NCBI GenBank assembly: GCA_963662815.2
Contig: CAXXWA010000040.1
Span: 186,001-250,000 of the forward strand
Reading direction: 5' to 3'
DNA: 64,000 bases
DNA from: JAPPHA01 sp963662815
GTDB taxonomy: Bacteria > Pseudomonadota > Alphaproteobacteria > Rhodobacterales > Rhodobacteraceae
Below are positions 27,412-37,249 of the stretch, in pieces. The notes beneath the pieces are model-generated. The model saw only the letters and a program-made list of their open reading frames with translations, searched no databases and was not told the DNA's origin. Each line of letters begins with the position of its first letter. Position 1 is the first letter of the stretch. A program made the translations under genes and the position numbers.

Positions 27412-27899
27412 GGCTGCACCCGGATGGACCCGGAGGAGGTCTCTGCATCCATTGTTCTCGCTCTCAGGGTCGCGTGCCGAACAATTTCGTTATCCCCTCA
27501 CCTGTCCTCGACCGTCTGCACTCCAGACTCTCTTCAATCAGACTCGCCAACACCCATATTTGCAGAATTCCTTCGCGCAAACCTTGAGGGCAGCGCGACC
27601 GGGCCATCAGGCGTGCCGCAATCGGGCCGACCTGCGGGAATGTCCCGGCTTACCCGTTCAACAAGGCTTTCCGCAATTGGCCTAGCGCGTTTTGAGATCA
27701 TGCGAATCCACATCTCGTTTGCGGATTGACGCCGGCACGTCTTGCCAATGCAAGGGTTCGGTGTTGCGTCATGCGAATGCGTCGCCGGTCGGCTCGGGTT
27801 CCACTCTGGACGCGAACTGTCCGGAACCGCCCGTCGAATTTCTCCGCCGATTGCGTCCGCAGAAGGCAAACTGCCTTCGCTTCCGGATGCGACCGCGAT
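27412..27899. other. Gene-free stretch
   Basis: About 490 bases between two minus-strand genes. Open frames exist on both strands, but none has motifs, and the local GC content is lower than in neighbouring genes. It probably contains the promoter of the dead hydrolase gene at its left end. Confidence 0.45.
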
Positions 27900-28655
27900 T
27901 CAGTAGGTTGTCTTTCCGCCGTCAACATTGATGGTCTGGCCGGTGACAAAGTCGCTGTCCGGAGACGCGAGAAAGAGCATTGCGCCCACCAGGTCCGCAG
28001 GCACCATGTCGCGCGCGATTGCCCGGCCAGCGCTCGCCACGCCCCTAACCGCATTCAGACCCGCGTTGGCCACGACGCCGTCGCTTTCCGTGAAACCGGG
28101 CGCTATCGAGTTTACGCATATCCCGGCGTCCCCGAGTTCGCGCGCCATTGATCGGGTCATCGCGATTACCGCACCCTTGGAGGCCACGTAGTGGAGGAAT
28201 CCGGGCGGTCCCTGGAAAAACGTGCCGGACGAAATATTCACGATCTTGCCCCGTCCGTTCCTTCGCATCGACGGAAGGCATGCCTTGGTCGCCTGGAACA
28301 CGCCGCGCGCATTCACCCGCATCATGAGGTCCCAATCGTCCTCGCCGATTTCCCAGAAGGGCCTGAGCTCGAGTTCCGAGAACATTCCGGCATTGTTGAC
28401 AAGAATCTCGATCGGACCGAAGGCGCTCTCGGCCCTTTCCACCATAGCGGCGAGATCGTCATTCGACGTGACGTCGACCCTCAGCCCTTCGGCGACTCCT
28501 GACCTGGCGCGGATCCTCGAGACGCAGGACTCCGGATCCTGAAGATCCGTGACGAGAACCCTTGCGCCCTCGGCGGCGAGCGCCGCCGAGAATGCCGCTC
28601 CGATTCCCTGCGCAGCCCCGGTCACGACTGCGCATTTGCCATCCAGACGTCCCAA
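27900..28655 (-). CDS. Short-chain dehydrogenase, FabG-like
   Basis: 251 residues: MGRLDGKCAVVTGAAQGIGA cofactor loop, VTDLQDPES with an aspartate favouring NAD, ILVNNAGMFSELE, catalytic serine in VNISSGTFFQ, YVASKGAV for Tyr/Lys, and FVTGQTINVDGGKTTY at the end. It is most like sugar or cyclic alcohol dehydrogenases of the FabG-type branch; substrate unknown. Its start lies about 150 bases from the 3' end of tRNA-Tyr, both on the minus strand. The frame is intact. Confidence 0.87.
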   Translation of the reverse strand: MGRLDGKCAVVTGAAQGIGAAFSAALAAEGARVLVTDLQDPESCVSRIRARSGVAEGLRVDVTSNDDLAAMVERAESAFGPIEILVNNAGMFSELELRPFWEIGEDDWDLMMRVNARGVFQATKACLPSMRRNGRGKIVNISSGTFFQGPPGFLHYVASKGAVIAMTRSMARELGDAGICVNSIAPGFTESDGVVANAGLNAVRGVASAGRAIARDMVPADLVGAMLFLASPDSDFVTGQTINVDGGKTTY

Positions 28656-28806
28656 TCCGTTTCACTCCCGCCTTGCCCGAACTGCTGTCGGGGCACCGCC
28701 GTTGTCTCGACGACGCACCCGAACCCACAAATGCCCTCGACCTCTGCTCGGTAGCAGCCGCCCGACGCCGTAGGAACGCCTTCGAGTCTGCTGCATGTCG
28801 GAATTC

Positions 28807-28890
28807 TGGTGGGCGACCCTGGAATCGAACCAGGCATGGGTTCCCCCGGCGGAGTTACAGTCCGCTGCCGCACCTTGCAGCTCGTCGCCC
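28807..28890 (-). tRNA. tRNA-Tyr (anticodon GTA)
   Basis: On the minus strand the acceptor arm GGGCGAC pairs with GTCGCCC, followed by A and an encoded CCA (28807-28809). The anticodon stem GCGGA/TCCGC encloses the loop CTGTAAC, giving anticodon GTA. A long variable arm (class II, about 14 bases) and the T arm CCTGG-TTCGATT-CCAGG are present. Length is 84 bases including CCA. The long variable arm with GTA is diagnostic of bacterial tRNA-Tyr. Its 5' side is next to defence-gene remnants. Confidence 0.95.
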
Positions 28891-29027
28891 GAACAGCGCG
28901 CTGCGTAACAACCGGGTCTACCGTAGTCAAGCTGTCTGTTGCGCGGTGTGCAGACGCCAAAGACGTCCATCGCGAACAAGAGTCGAATTGAGACGAATCT
29001 GTAGCAGTTGAGGTGTATTGTCTTCCG

Positions 29028-29832
29028 CTACTCGATCGCCTTCTCAATGAAGCCGAGCGTGTTCGCGTTCTCGATCAATGTCCTTACCTTTGCTGGATCC
29101 AGACCGGAAGAACTCTCGGCATCGATCTCAAGTTTCAGCGTCACCTCGCTACCGGGAAGAGTTGTGAGTTGCTCGACAACGCCCTCGACGATTTTGTGGA
29201 TGTCGCGAGCAGGACGTTCCGATGATCCGGGTCGGTTTCGTTTCGGACGTCTGACCGCCAACCTCAATTCCCAAACCTTCATCAGGTGCTTGCACACTTT
29301 CCGAAGTGGGGAGCGCCGCCTTCCGAGGCGTCGTCAGGTGCTGGCGGCTTTGGTCGGTGCGCGGCGGCAGTTTTCGACCTTGCGATGAGACGGTCGTTGT
29401 CCACAACCACCTGAACGCTGGCCGCATTGTCAATTGCAAGGCCTTTGTAGGTTCCGGCTGCCTCGTCCCAGCTTTCAGCATAAGCAAATGGTCCCGGCAG
29501 CATGCCGCTGATGGCTGTGGCGACGGTTCTCACAAGCACTGATCGGTTCTTAATGCACGGCAGGTAGGTGTAGCTGTCGAAACACTCCCGGAGATCTCTC
29601 AGCGAGAGATGGTCCTTGTCCTTCCAAATGTATCTCTGAAGTTCCCGGTCCAGCCTTGTCGGGCCGAGTTCGAGCAGAAGCCCTTCCTCTTCGACCAGCC
29701 TTTTGCTCGCACGTCCAAGGACGAGCTTGAATTAATCTGTCCAGAACCGGTCCATGGCTTGGAGCAACCCAGCCTGATCCCAAGCGATAATTCCGTTGGG
29801 GCCGGCATGCAACGGAAGCCTGTCAGCGACAC
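29028..29832 (-). pseudogene. Remnant of a DUF499 (COG1483) AAA+ ATPase C-terminus
   Basis: Pieces in three frames, in the right order, match the C-terminus of DUF499 ATPases. They are DLRECFDSYTYLPCIKNRS and VLVRTVATAISGML (29590-29500), FAYAESWDEAAGTYKGLAID (near 29480), VVVDNDRLIARSK, and finally IVEGVVEQLTTLPGSEVTLK then LEIDAESSSGLD ending at 29028. Full DUF499 proteins are about 1000 residues and occur with DUF1156 methylases and helicases in restriction-like defence islands. The N-terminal ATPase part is missing and several frameshifts are present, so it is dead. Confidence 0.7.
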
Positions 29833-29959
29833 GAACCTGCCAATGACCTGTCAGTGCACTCTACAGCCGTTTCTCCACAAAAGGGATTAAACGCATCCGG
29901 CAACACTTCCATGCCCTCGAATACGTACTGTCGGGTGCTTTTGGCAATTCGACATCCCC

Positions 29960-30235
29960 TCAACCAATGTCTCGCAGGGCATTATCTGCATTGTCAAACG
30001 AACGGATGTTCAACGGCTTACTTGTGCGATGAACGAAATACTCGACGAGTGCTGATTGGCCGACGATATCGACGATCCGCACACGTAGTTCTGTCCCTTC
30101 CGCGTCGGCCAGCTGCAGCGTCTCGCCGGGAATGAGGTAAACAGGCTGTTGCTGGCCTTCGTCAATCGCAATGTTCGACGCGTATAGATACGTCCGGTCA
30201 TGGGAGTCCCGTATGTGATTTAGCCTGCCCCTCAA
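29960..30235 (-). CDS. Unrecognised fragment upstream of the DUF499 remnant
   Basis: A 91-residue minus-strand frame with good composition: RTYLYASNIAIDEGQQQPVY, LIPGETLQLADAEGTELRVR and IVDIVGQSALVEYFVHRTS. The alternating beta-strand pattern suggests a small barrel or an insert of a larger protein. No start signal is obvious and its neighbour is decayed, so it may be another piece of the same lost defence operon. Family not recognised. Confidence 0.35.
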   Translation of the reverse strand: MRGRLNHIRDSHDRTYLYASNIAIDEGQQQPVYLIPGETLQLADAEGTELRVRIVDIVGQSALVEYFVHRTSKPLNIRSFDNADNALRDIG

Positions 30236-30240
30236 TCCCG

Positions 30241-30665
30241 GAATTTGACCGATTGCCTCCGGAAAAATAACGGTGCCGCATGCATCCCTGCCCCTCGCGG
30301 CATGCGCCTGCAGAACCCGTCCGATCCCGCTGCCTCGGCTCGATCGCAGCCTGCTTTCAAGTTCCCCAAGGCAGCACGAAGCGCCCGCGCAGCGCTATTG
30401 GGCCGGAACTGGGCACTACTGGTTCAATTCACCTCCAGCACTTTCTTGCTGCAACGGCGCGCAAAGGCGGGGCGAATGCATATGCTTCCAAATTTCTGCC
30501 CGAATGAGTCACCAGAACATGACGTGCAATCAATCGGAACCAGATAGTTTTGGCAGCGTTTCGTGTTAGCGATCGCGATGCCGCACATCACTGCCGCAAA
30601 TTCCGGGACGATTCGCTTGCATCCCTGCGGAAACCGAAGACCGTTCCGACAACGTCGCGACGCAT
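30241..30665. other. Gene-free stretch
   Basis: About 425 bases. The minus-strand frame across it contains cysteine-rich low-similarity sequence and no motif; the plus-strand frames are overlapping and unconvincing. Probably decayed DNA linked to the neighbouring defence remnant. Confidence 0.45.
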
Positions 30666-30836
30666 TCATCCGGTGGCAAATTGATAAGCGAGTGCCAGCA
30701 CGGCGATCAAGACAGCCCAGAGGATGATCTGCCGCATGATCCTGAAGACCGGATTCCTGAAGGCGAGATATCCCCAGAGCCAAAGCGCGAGGAGCGGAAG
30801 AAGGTAGACAAGTTGTTCATATCTCGGGTCGCCCAT
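30666..30836 (-). CDS. Small membrane protein
   Basis: 56 residues from the ATG at 30836: MGDPRYEQLVYLLPLLALWL then a second hydrophobic stretch IILWAVLIAVLALAYQF. Two membrane helices with the polar loop RNPVFRIMRQ between. The pattern resembles the N-terminal membrane part of alphaproteobacterial retropepsin-like proteases (TIGR02281 type), but the protease domain is absent. It could be a stand-alone small protein or a truncated relic. Confidence 0.5.
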   Translation of the reverse strand: MGDPRYEQLVYLLPLLALWLWGYLAFRNPVFRIMRQIILWAVLIAVLALAYQFATG

Positions 30837-31035
30837 GTCGTCTTCCGTTACGACCCGAGGACTCCGGACTGACTGCCGCGCGGGAGTTGCCGCAGGCGCG
30901 GCCTCATCGCGGGAACGCGTCCGACCGGCCCGGGGGAACGCTGGACGAACCGCTGCCTCTCGACGGACACGGTATCGTGCAATCCCCGCCTGCGGACCGG
31001 AAATCCGATGCATGCCCCTGCACGCGCCCTGCCGA

Positions 31036-32730
31036 TCACGCGGCGTCATCCCTGGATGGAGCAGCGGCGCGGCTCCGAATGCCTGCAAGCGTGTCATAGG
31101 GGGAAACGGCCTCCGGATCGACGCGAAGCTCGATGAGCGCACCGGTTCCCGCGCCTACGGCGCGTTCGAAAGCGTTTTCGAATTCGTCCGTCCGCACCAC
31201 CCGCTCCGCATGAAAGCCATAAGCCCTCGCGAGCGCGGCAAAGTCCGGGTTCACGAGATCCGTTCCGTGCACGCGACCGGGATACTGCCGCTCCTGATGC
31301 ATGCGGATGGTGCCGTACATGCCGTTGTTGAACAGGATCACGATCGGTGCGGCTCCGTACTGACGCGCCGTGGCAAGCTCCTGGCCCGTCATCTGGAAAT
31401 CGCCGTCGCCGGCGAAGCAGACGACCATGCGATCGGGATGGGCAAGCTTCGCCGCTATTGCGGCAGGCAGGCCATACCCCATCGATCCGCTTTGCGGGGC
31501 AAGCAGGCGAGCCGCCCTTCCGAGCGGTATGAAGCGACCCGGCCAGATGGCGAAGTTTCCGGCGCCGTTCGTGAGAACCGCGTCGTCCGGCAAACGATCC
31601 GCGAGCCAGCTCATGATTCGCGCTAGGTTGACCGGGCCCGGCGTGTCGGGACATCGGAGACTTTCCCGATATCTGCGGTGCGCATCGCGGTACCACTCGC
31701 GCCAGCGGCCGCGATTCTCGAGGACTGCGTCCTCCATCTTGCAAAAAAACGAGCAAGGACAGGCTTGTACGGCGAGGTCCGGAACATACACCTTGCCGAG
31801 TTCCCCGTCGCTTGAATGAACGTGGATCAGCGCCTGCTTGGGGACCGGAACGGAGAACAGCCCGTATCCGCCAGTCGTGATCTCGTCGAAACGGACTCCG
31901 GCCGCCAGCACGAGGTCGGCGGAGGTCATCAGGTCCTTCACATGGGGCGGCATGACGGTTCCCGCATCGCCGGCGTAAGCGGGGCTCCGGTTGTCGATTA
32001 GATCCTGGCGGCGAAATGCGGCGACCACCGGAATTCCATTTCCTTCGGAGAACCGCTGGAGGGCATCGCGACCTGAGCAAGTCCAGCCCCCGCCGCCCGC
32101 GAGAACGAGCGGACGCTGCGAATCCTCGAGCATGGAGAGCACGTGCGCCACGGCGTCTGCGCCCGCCTCCGGTCGGACGGGCATGGACCTGACGGCGACC
32201 GGCGGCGCGGAAACGGTTTCCTCGAGCATGTCCTCCGGGAGGGCAACGATCACGGGTCCGGGTCGGCCCGACAGCGCGGTCCGGAACGCGCGGCCAACAA
32301 CTTCCGGAATTCGGCCCGAGTCGCGCAGCTCCACGCTCCACTTCGAAACACTGCCGAAGAACTTCTCGTAGTCGATTTCCTGGAACGCCTCCCGCCCCAG
32401 CGTTTCCCGGTTTGCCTGGCCAATGAACAGGATCATCGGCGAGGAATCCTGCATCGCCGTGTGCACGCCGACGGCCGCGTTGGTGGCGCCGGGCCCGCGC
32501 GTCACGAAACAAATTCCGGGGCGCCCCGTCAGCTTTCCGTGCGCCGAAGCCATATACGCGGCAGCGCCCTCGTGCCGTGCCATCACCGTCCTGATGCATC
32601 CCGCAGCGTCGTGAAGCGCATCAAGCACGGCAAGATAGCTCTCTCCAGGTACGCCGAAAACGGTCCGCACCCCTTCCGCGGAAAGCACGTCAACGAGCAG
32701 GGCACCGCCTTTCCTGCTCTTGTCATCCAT
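31036..32730 (-). CDS. Thiamine pyrophosphate-dependent enzyme, acetolactate synthase-like
   Basis: 564 residues from the ATG at 32730. Three-domain TPP enzyme: PYR domain with the activating glutamate in MARHEGAAAYMASAHGKLTG, a central domain (about 200-335), and a PP domain with GDGDFQMTGQELATA and the metal ligand NNGMYG. It has the overall order of IlvB/BenD-like carboligases and decarboxylases, but no ilvH small subunit follows. Residues typical of catabolic 'TPP-requiring enzymes' are more apparent than those of biosynthetic IlvB. Substrate unknown. The frame is intact and the gene appears to be alone. Confidence 0.87.
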   Translation of the reverse strand: MDDKSRKGGALLVDVLSAEGVRTVFGVPGESYLAVLDALHDAAGCIRTVMARHEGAAAYMASAHGKLTGRPGICFVTRGPGATNAAVGVHTAMQDSSPMILFIGQANRETLGREAFQEIDYEKFFGSVSKWSVELRDSGRIPEVVGRAFRTALSGRPGPVIVALPEDMLEETVSAPPVAVRSMPVRPEAGADAVAHVLSMLEDSQRPLVLAGGGGWTCSGRDALQRFSEGNGIPVVAAFRRQDLIDNRSPAYAGDAGTVMPPHVKDLMTSADLVLAAGVRFDEITTGGYGLFSVPVPKQALIHVHSSDGELGKVYVPDLAVQACPCSFFCKMEDAVLENRGRWREWYRDAHRRYRESLRCPDTPGPVNLARIMSWLADRLPDDAVLTNGAGNFAIWPGRFIPLGRAARLLAPQSGSMGYGLPAAIAAKLAHPDRMVVCFAGDGDFQMTGQELATARQYGAAPIVILFNNGMYGTIRMHQERQYPGRVHGTDLVNPDFAALARAYGFHAERVVRTDEFENAFERAVGAGTGALIELRVDPEAVSPYDTLAGIRSRAAAPSRDDAA

Positions 32731-33227
32731 GTCGCGCTCCCGTCCTGGCTTCCGACGCGCCCCGGCCGATTCCGGCCCGGGAAGTGATACGTTGCCATGC
32801 GGCAACCTGCGTTCAGGCAGACCCCGGCCCCGGGCGCCGTTTGCGCATTAGCACCCGGTCGCAGCGACAGAAACCGTGAATTGCCGTTCGGACGTGAACC
32901 CGTCATGGCAACAAGGTTCGGCCCGGGCGGGAAATCTTGCCGCAGCGCTTCAGCCTGAAACGGAAACTTGATGTGTTGCGACCCATCGAGACGGCAGAAT
33001 TCGGACCGGCCCGTAGTCTTCTCCCGGTCTCGCGTCACCCATTGCGAGAGATGCGCCGCATTCGGGTATCGTCCGGGACTGTAGGGCGTGCTTGCAGGCC
33101 TTGGGGCAATCTCCGGACCTGACGCCGGCATGTGAATCCGAACGGTCCCGCACCTCATCGCATGGCTGCCAGTAAACATGACTGACGCCTGATCGCTCCG
33201 GTGACGCCGGGTGCACGGGTGGAACCG
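32731..33227. other. Gene-free stretch
   Basis: About 500 bases between two minus-strand units, downstream of the ABC permease gene and upstream of the TPP enzyme. No frame with motifs on either strand. It should contain the TPP-enzyme promoter; no clear terminator for the transporter operon was seen. Confidence 0.45.
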
Positions 33228-35216
33228 TCACTGGCCCAGGATCTTCCGGCGTTTCCTTGCCCAGGAGTTGATCGCAATGTCGAGTGTCAACGACATGAAC
33301 ACCACGGAGAAACCAAGCGTGAAGTTCTTGCCGAGATTGGTTCCCGCGAGCGTGCGCTGCATTTCCTGGCCCAGGTCCCGAGTGCCTATGAAGGCGGCGA
33401 TGATGACCATGAAGAAGGCGAAAATGAATGCCTGATTCAATCCGACCGCGATGGTCGGCATTGCAAGGGGGAACTCGACTTTCCAGAGTTTCTGCCATCG
33501 AGTCGCGCCCGCCATGTCTGCGGCTTCCGTAATCTCGCGCGGCACGCCTCTCAGGCCTTCGACCGTGTAGCGAACAACGGGCACCATCGTGTAGATCAGG
33601 ATCGCCAGAATGACCGTGATCGGAGTGATTCCGAACAGCATGATGGCTGGCAAGAGGTAGATGAAACTCGGGAATGTCTGTGCGGTGTCGCAGGCAAAGA
33701 TCATCCAGCGGGAAGCGCGCTCGCGCTGCGCTGCCCATATGGCAAGCGGCATTCCGAAGAGCATCGCAAGGAACACTGCCGTCAGTGTCGAGTGCAGGGT
33801 GAGCATCGCGCGGTCCCACCACCCGAGCTGGGCTACTGCCGAAAAGAACAGGAAACCGATCAACGCCGGAATCCAGCCGCCAAGAAGATAGCCTACTCCC
33901 GTCATAACGAGAATGACTGCAAAAGTGGGAAGAAACAGCAGCGCAAGTTCGCTGGGAATCAACACCCACACGTTGAAGAACCATCGAATGAAGTCCGTGA
34001 ACGCCTTGACCCACGATATGCCCAGGAAACCCTTGATAAGCGCGTCGATCTCCTTGCCCATCGAAAGCGACTGCCTCCGGCCAACTTCATCCAGAATGGG
34101 CAGGTACTGACTGAGCACGTAAAACAGAATGAAGGTCGCAAGACCCACGAGCAGGAAAAAGTGTCTACGCCACCAAGGGGTTCCCTTTTCGAAGTGCTCG
34201 GGCTGTTTGACGACCCACGCCTTGCTCAGGCGGTCAAGCGTCACGGCGAGCAAGACGATCGTGACGCCGATTTCGACGCTGCGACCGAGCTTGAAACTGT
34301 TCATCATGGCGAGCAGCTTCGCGCCCAGCCCGGGCATGCCGATGAATGCGGTAAGGACGACCATGGCGAGAGCGAGCATGATGACCTGATTGAGACCGAC
34401 AAGAATTTCGTTGCGAGCCGACGGAATGTAGACGGATCGCAGCATCTGCCAGCGCGTGCAGCCCGCCATCCGCCCCGCCTCGACGACATCGGGCGGCACC
34501 TTTCTCAGGCCGACGATAGTCATGAGTATCATCGGCGGCATGGAATAGGCGATCGTGGCGACCGCCGCGGCAGTCGGGCCAACCTTGAAGAAGATCACGG
34601 CAGGAAGAAGGTAGCTGTAGAATGGCAGCGTCTGCAGCACCAGGAGAACCGGCCTCAAGGCCTCCTCGAATCTTCTGGACTTCCATGCGCACATGCCCAG
34701 GAGCAACCCGATGCCAAACCCGAACGGCACCGCGACGACGATGACCGACATGGTCTCCATCGCCCATTTCCACTGCCCCATGAGCGCAGTCCAGACCAAG
34801 GTCCCCCCTGCCAGAAGGGCGAGCCGCCATCCGCCGAGCCAGTAGCCCAGCACCGCAGAACATGCCGCAACCACGGACCAAGGCAACGCTTCCAGACGCG
34901 GCCAACGGGACTTCCCGTAGAGCACGTTGGCCGCCGCGTCGGTCAGGAATCCAAGCCAGCCGGAAATCGTCCGGGTGACATGGATCAGTCCGACGTCGTT
35001 CTGGAGCCAGTAGAACCCCGCATCCAGCCAATCCGCCCAAGGAAGAATTGCGCCTTCGGGCAACCTGACAAGTGCCGAAGGAATCCAGGGCTTCAGAACC
35101 GTAAGCAGAATTGCCGCGCCAAACAGCGCCAAGACCACTGTCCGCGTCCGGACCGCGCCAGTCGAAGCGGCTTCCGCGCCGGACTTCAGTGCATCCGTGC
35201 GAGTCCGGTCGCTCAC
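33228..35216 (-). CDS. proW: Glycine betaine/proline-type ABC permease, two permease domains fused
   Basis: 662 residues with two complete binding-protein-dependent permease domains. Each has its own EAA loop that docks the ATPase: VVEAGRMAGCTRWQMLRSVY (about 265) and ITEAADMAGATRWQKLWKVE (about 570). A membrane-rich linker of about 140 residues joins them. ProW is normally about 350 residues with one domain; the fused form is seen in alphaproteobacteria and means a single gene supplies the whole channel. Overlaps the proV end by four bases. Likely solutes are glycine betaine, choline or proline betaine. Confidence 0.92.
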   Translation of the reverse strand: MSDRTRTDALKSGAEAASTGAVRTRTVVLALFGAAILLTVLKPWIPSALVRLPEGAILPWADWLDAGFYWLQNDVGLIHVTRTISGWLGFLTDAAANVLYGKSRWPRLEALPWSVVAACSAVLGYWLGGWRLALLAGGTLVWTALMGQWKWAMETMSVIVVAVPFGFGIGLLLGMCAWKSRRFEEALRPVLLVLQTLPFYSYLLPAVIFFKVGPTAAAVATIAYSMPPMILMTIVGLRKVPPDVVEAGRMAGCTRWQMLRSVYIPSARNEILVGLNQVIMLALAMVVLTAFIGMPGLGAKLLAMMNSFKLGRSVEIGVTIVLLAVTLDRLSKAWVVKQPEHFEKGTPWWRRHFFLLVGLATFILFYVLSQYLPILDEVGRRQSLSMGKEIDALIKGFLGISWVKAFTDFIRWFFNVWVLIPSELALLFLPTFAVILVMTGVGYLLGGWIPALIGFLFFSAVAQLGWWDRAMLTLHSTLTAVFLAMLFGMPLAIWAAQRERASRWMIFACDTAQTFPSFIYLLPAIMLFGITPITVILAILIYTMVPVVRYTVEGLRGVPREITEAADMAGATRWQKLWKVEFPLAMPTIAVGLNQAFIFAFFMVIIAAFIGTRDLGQEMQRTLAGTNLGKNFTLGFSVVFMSLTLDIAINSWARKRRKILGQ

Positions 35217-36235
35217 TCTTTCTCTCCGAAGAGAACGGCAAGCGCCGCCCTGCGGTCCATGACGCCTGTGCTTCCGTCCGGCATGCTGACGGGAATCGCT
35301 TCGGACGTTTCCTCGACCAGCCGACGCGCAAGGGACAGGATCGTGGCGTCCCCCGGAACGGGTTCCCCTTCGCCGGCTGCGCCCTCCCTGGCCAGTACGC
35401 TTGCGTGAACGACGCTTGCCTTGTCCACTTCCTCGGTGAACTTGGCCACATATTCGGTTGCCGGATTCAGAACGATCTTGTCGGGCGTGTCCACCTGTTC
35501 GACGGAACCGTCTTTCATGATGGCGATCCTGTCGGCAAGGCGGAGCGCCTCATCAAAGTCATGGGTTATGAACACGATCGTCTTGCCAAGCATTTCCTGG
35601 AGCCGCAGGAACTCGTCCTGCATTTCGCGCCGGATCAGGGGATCAAGCGCGCTGAATGGCTCGTCCAGAAACCAGATGTTCGGCTCGATCGCCAAGCTGC
35701 GGGCAATGCCGACCCTCTGCTGCTGCCCGCCGGAAAGTTCCCGGGGAAAGTAGTCTTCGCGGCCATCCAACCCGACGAGCCTAACCATCTCGAGTGCGCG
35801 CTCGCGCCGCGCATGCCTGTCCTGCCCTCGCATTTCGAGCGGAAAGGCGACGTTTTCCAGAACCGTGCGATGCGGGAGCAGTCCGAAGGACTGGAACACC
35901 ATGCCCATTTTCGAGCGCCGAAGTTCTATCAATTCCGTCGCGCTCAGGCTCATGATGTCCTGGCCGTCGATCTCGATCACTCCGCCGGTTATGTCGTGAA
36001 GACGCGAGAAGCAGCGAACCAGCGTGGACTTGCCGGATCCCGACAACCCCATGATGACGAGCATCTCGCCCTTGGCAACGTCGAGCGAGACATCCTTGAC
36101 GCCGGCAATGTATCCGTCCGACCTGATGTCCTCGAAGGAATGGCCCTTCGGCATGCGAGACAGGTACGCCTCTGGATTGGGCCCAAAAAGCTTCCAGACT
36201 TTCTCCGCAGAAATTACGGGGACGTCGCTGTTCAT
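35213..36235 (-). CDS. proV: Glycine betaine/proline-type ABC transporter ATPase
   Basis: 340 residues. Walker A GLSGSGKSTLVRCF, Q-loop VFQSFGLLPHRTVLENVAF, signature LSGGQQQRVGIARSLA, Walker B IWFLDEPFSALDP and H-loop VFITHDFDEAL. The N-terminal FGPNPEAYLSRM is typical of ProV. The C-terminal ~75 residues after the ATPase form a short regulatory region rather than two complete CBS domains. It energises uptake by ProW and ProX. Separated from proX by a 67-base gap with a stem-loop. Confidence 0.95.
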   Translation of the reverse strand: MNSDVPVISAEKVWKLFGPNPEAYLSRMPKGHSFEDIRSDGYIAGVKDVSLDVAKGEMLVIMGLSGSGKSTLVRCFSRLHDITGGVIEIDGQDIMSLSATELIELRRSKMGMVFQSFGLLPHRTVLENVAFPLEMRGQDRHARRERALEMVRLVGLDGREDYFPRELSGGQQQRVGIARSLAIEPNIWFLDEPFSALDPLIRREMQDEFLRLQEMLGKTIVFITHDFDEALRLADRIAIMKDGSVEQVDTPDKIVLNPATEYVAKFTEEVDKASVVHASVLAREGAAGEGEPVPGDATILSLARRLVEETSEAIPVSMPDGSTGVMDRRAALAVLFGEKE

Positions 36236-36251
36236 GACCTACCCACAATCA

Positions 36252-36281
36252 ACCCTCCCCGCATGCTGGCGCGGAGAGGGT
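36252..36281 (-). terminator. Intercistronic stem-loop between proX and proV
   Basis: Imperfect GC-rich inverted repeat (arms ACCCTCCCCGC and GCGGAGAGGGT with a small internal mismatch) around a loop of about 5-7 bases, just after the proX stop on the minus strand. No T-run follows. Likely protects proX mRNA or attenuates proVW expression. Confidence 0.55.
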
Positions 36282-36302
36282 CTTCTTGTCAATTCGCGCG
36301 TT

Positions 36303-37249
36303 CTACGTGCAGGCGTTGACCCAAGGGTCCACGACGCTGCGGTTCGCAGCCAGCCATTCGTCCGCCGCTTCTTCAGGCTCAAGCTCGTCCGTGTCGACGA
36401 GTTTCGCCATCTCGGCGATCTGCGGATTCGTGAAGCTGAGCTTGGTCAGCACGCAGTAGGCGCTCGGCCACTTGTCGGGCATTCCGTCCCACGCGGCCTT
36501 CTTGAGATAGCCGTTGGCGGGATTGCCGCAGTCGTAAAGAGCATCCGGATTCGGCCCCTTGGACGGATCGGAGTCGCAGCCGTCCTCCCATGTCGGGAAT
36601 TCGACGAACTCGCCCGGCCAAACGGCTTCGGCAAAGTTCGGTGTCCAGTTGAACACGACGACCGGGCGCTTCTCGGGTTCCGCTGCGCCGATTTCCGCCC
36701 AGAGAGCCGCCGCCGACCCCGCGTTCACCACGACAAAGTTCATGCCAAGCGCCTCGACGCGCTCCTTGCCATGCTTCAGCCAGTCCACCGGTCCATCAAG
36801 ATAGCGCCCCTTGCCACCGGACTCCGCCGTTGCAAAGACCTCTGCGCAGTCATTCAGCGCCTGCCAGTCGGGCAACCCCGGGCACGCATCCTTGGTCCAC
36901 AACGGTACCACCAGTCCTCGCGCGTAACGGCGTCATGGTCTCCTGCATCGTGGAGGCCGCCCTTCTTGAGCGCCTCGCGGAAGGAATGACCGAACGCGCC
37001 CTCCCAGACCTCAAGTTCCAGCGCGACGTCTCCAAGCCGAACCGACTCGTACACTGCCTGGCTGTCCGTCGTGACAAACTCGACGTTGAGGCCCATTCCC
37101 TCGTAAATCTGTCCGACTACATTCGACATCACGATCTGGCTCGACCAGTTGTGAATCGGAATGATGATCGGATCATCGCTGTCTGCCGCCTTCGCGGCAA
37201 AAGGTGCGGCCAGCACGGCTGCCAACACTATTGCGGATAGCTTCTTCAT
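36303..37249 (-). pseudogene. proX: Glycine betaine/choline-type binding protein with a single-base frameshift
   Basis: The start is the ATG at 37249 after a good ribosome site, with a clear signal peptide (MKKLSAIVLAAVLAAPFAAKAA). The fold is ProX-like: IIIPIHNWSSQIVMSNVVGQ, ELEVWEGAFGHSFREAL, then PVVVFNWTPNFAEAVWPGEF and YDCGNPANGYLKKAAWDGMP. Near 36907 the frame shifts: DWWYRCGP in one frame, and VPLWTKDACPGLPDW in the next. Restoring one C would give DWWYPLWTKDACPGL, as in intact relatives. The corrected protein is about 315 residues. Real inactivation or an assembly error cannot be told apart here. Confidence 0.85.

Noticed and set aside
28807..28890. Use of tRNA-Tyr as an island attachment site
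   Set aside because: No second copy of the tRNA 3' end and no integrase were found in the window, and the decayed genes lie on the 5' side.
29854..30135. 93-codon plus-strand frame
   Set aside because: Opposite the beta-rich fragment; no motif and poor composition.
31036..32730. Biosynthetic acetolactate synthase IlvB
   Set aside because: No regulatory subunit gene follows and the neighbourhood lacks ilv genes; only the general TPP-enzyme assignment is supported.
33201..35408. 735-codon open frame on the plus strand
   Set aside because: It is antisense to the clearly conserved two-domain permease gene, and the translated sequence is Arg/His/Gln-rich with no membrane or domain pattern.
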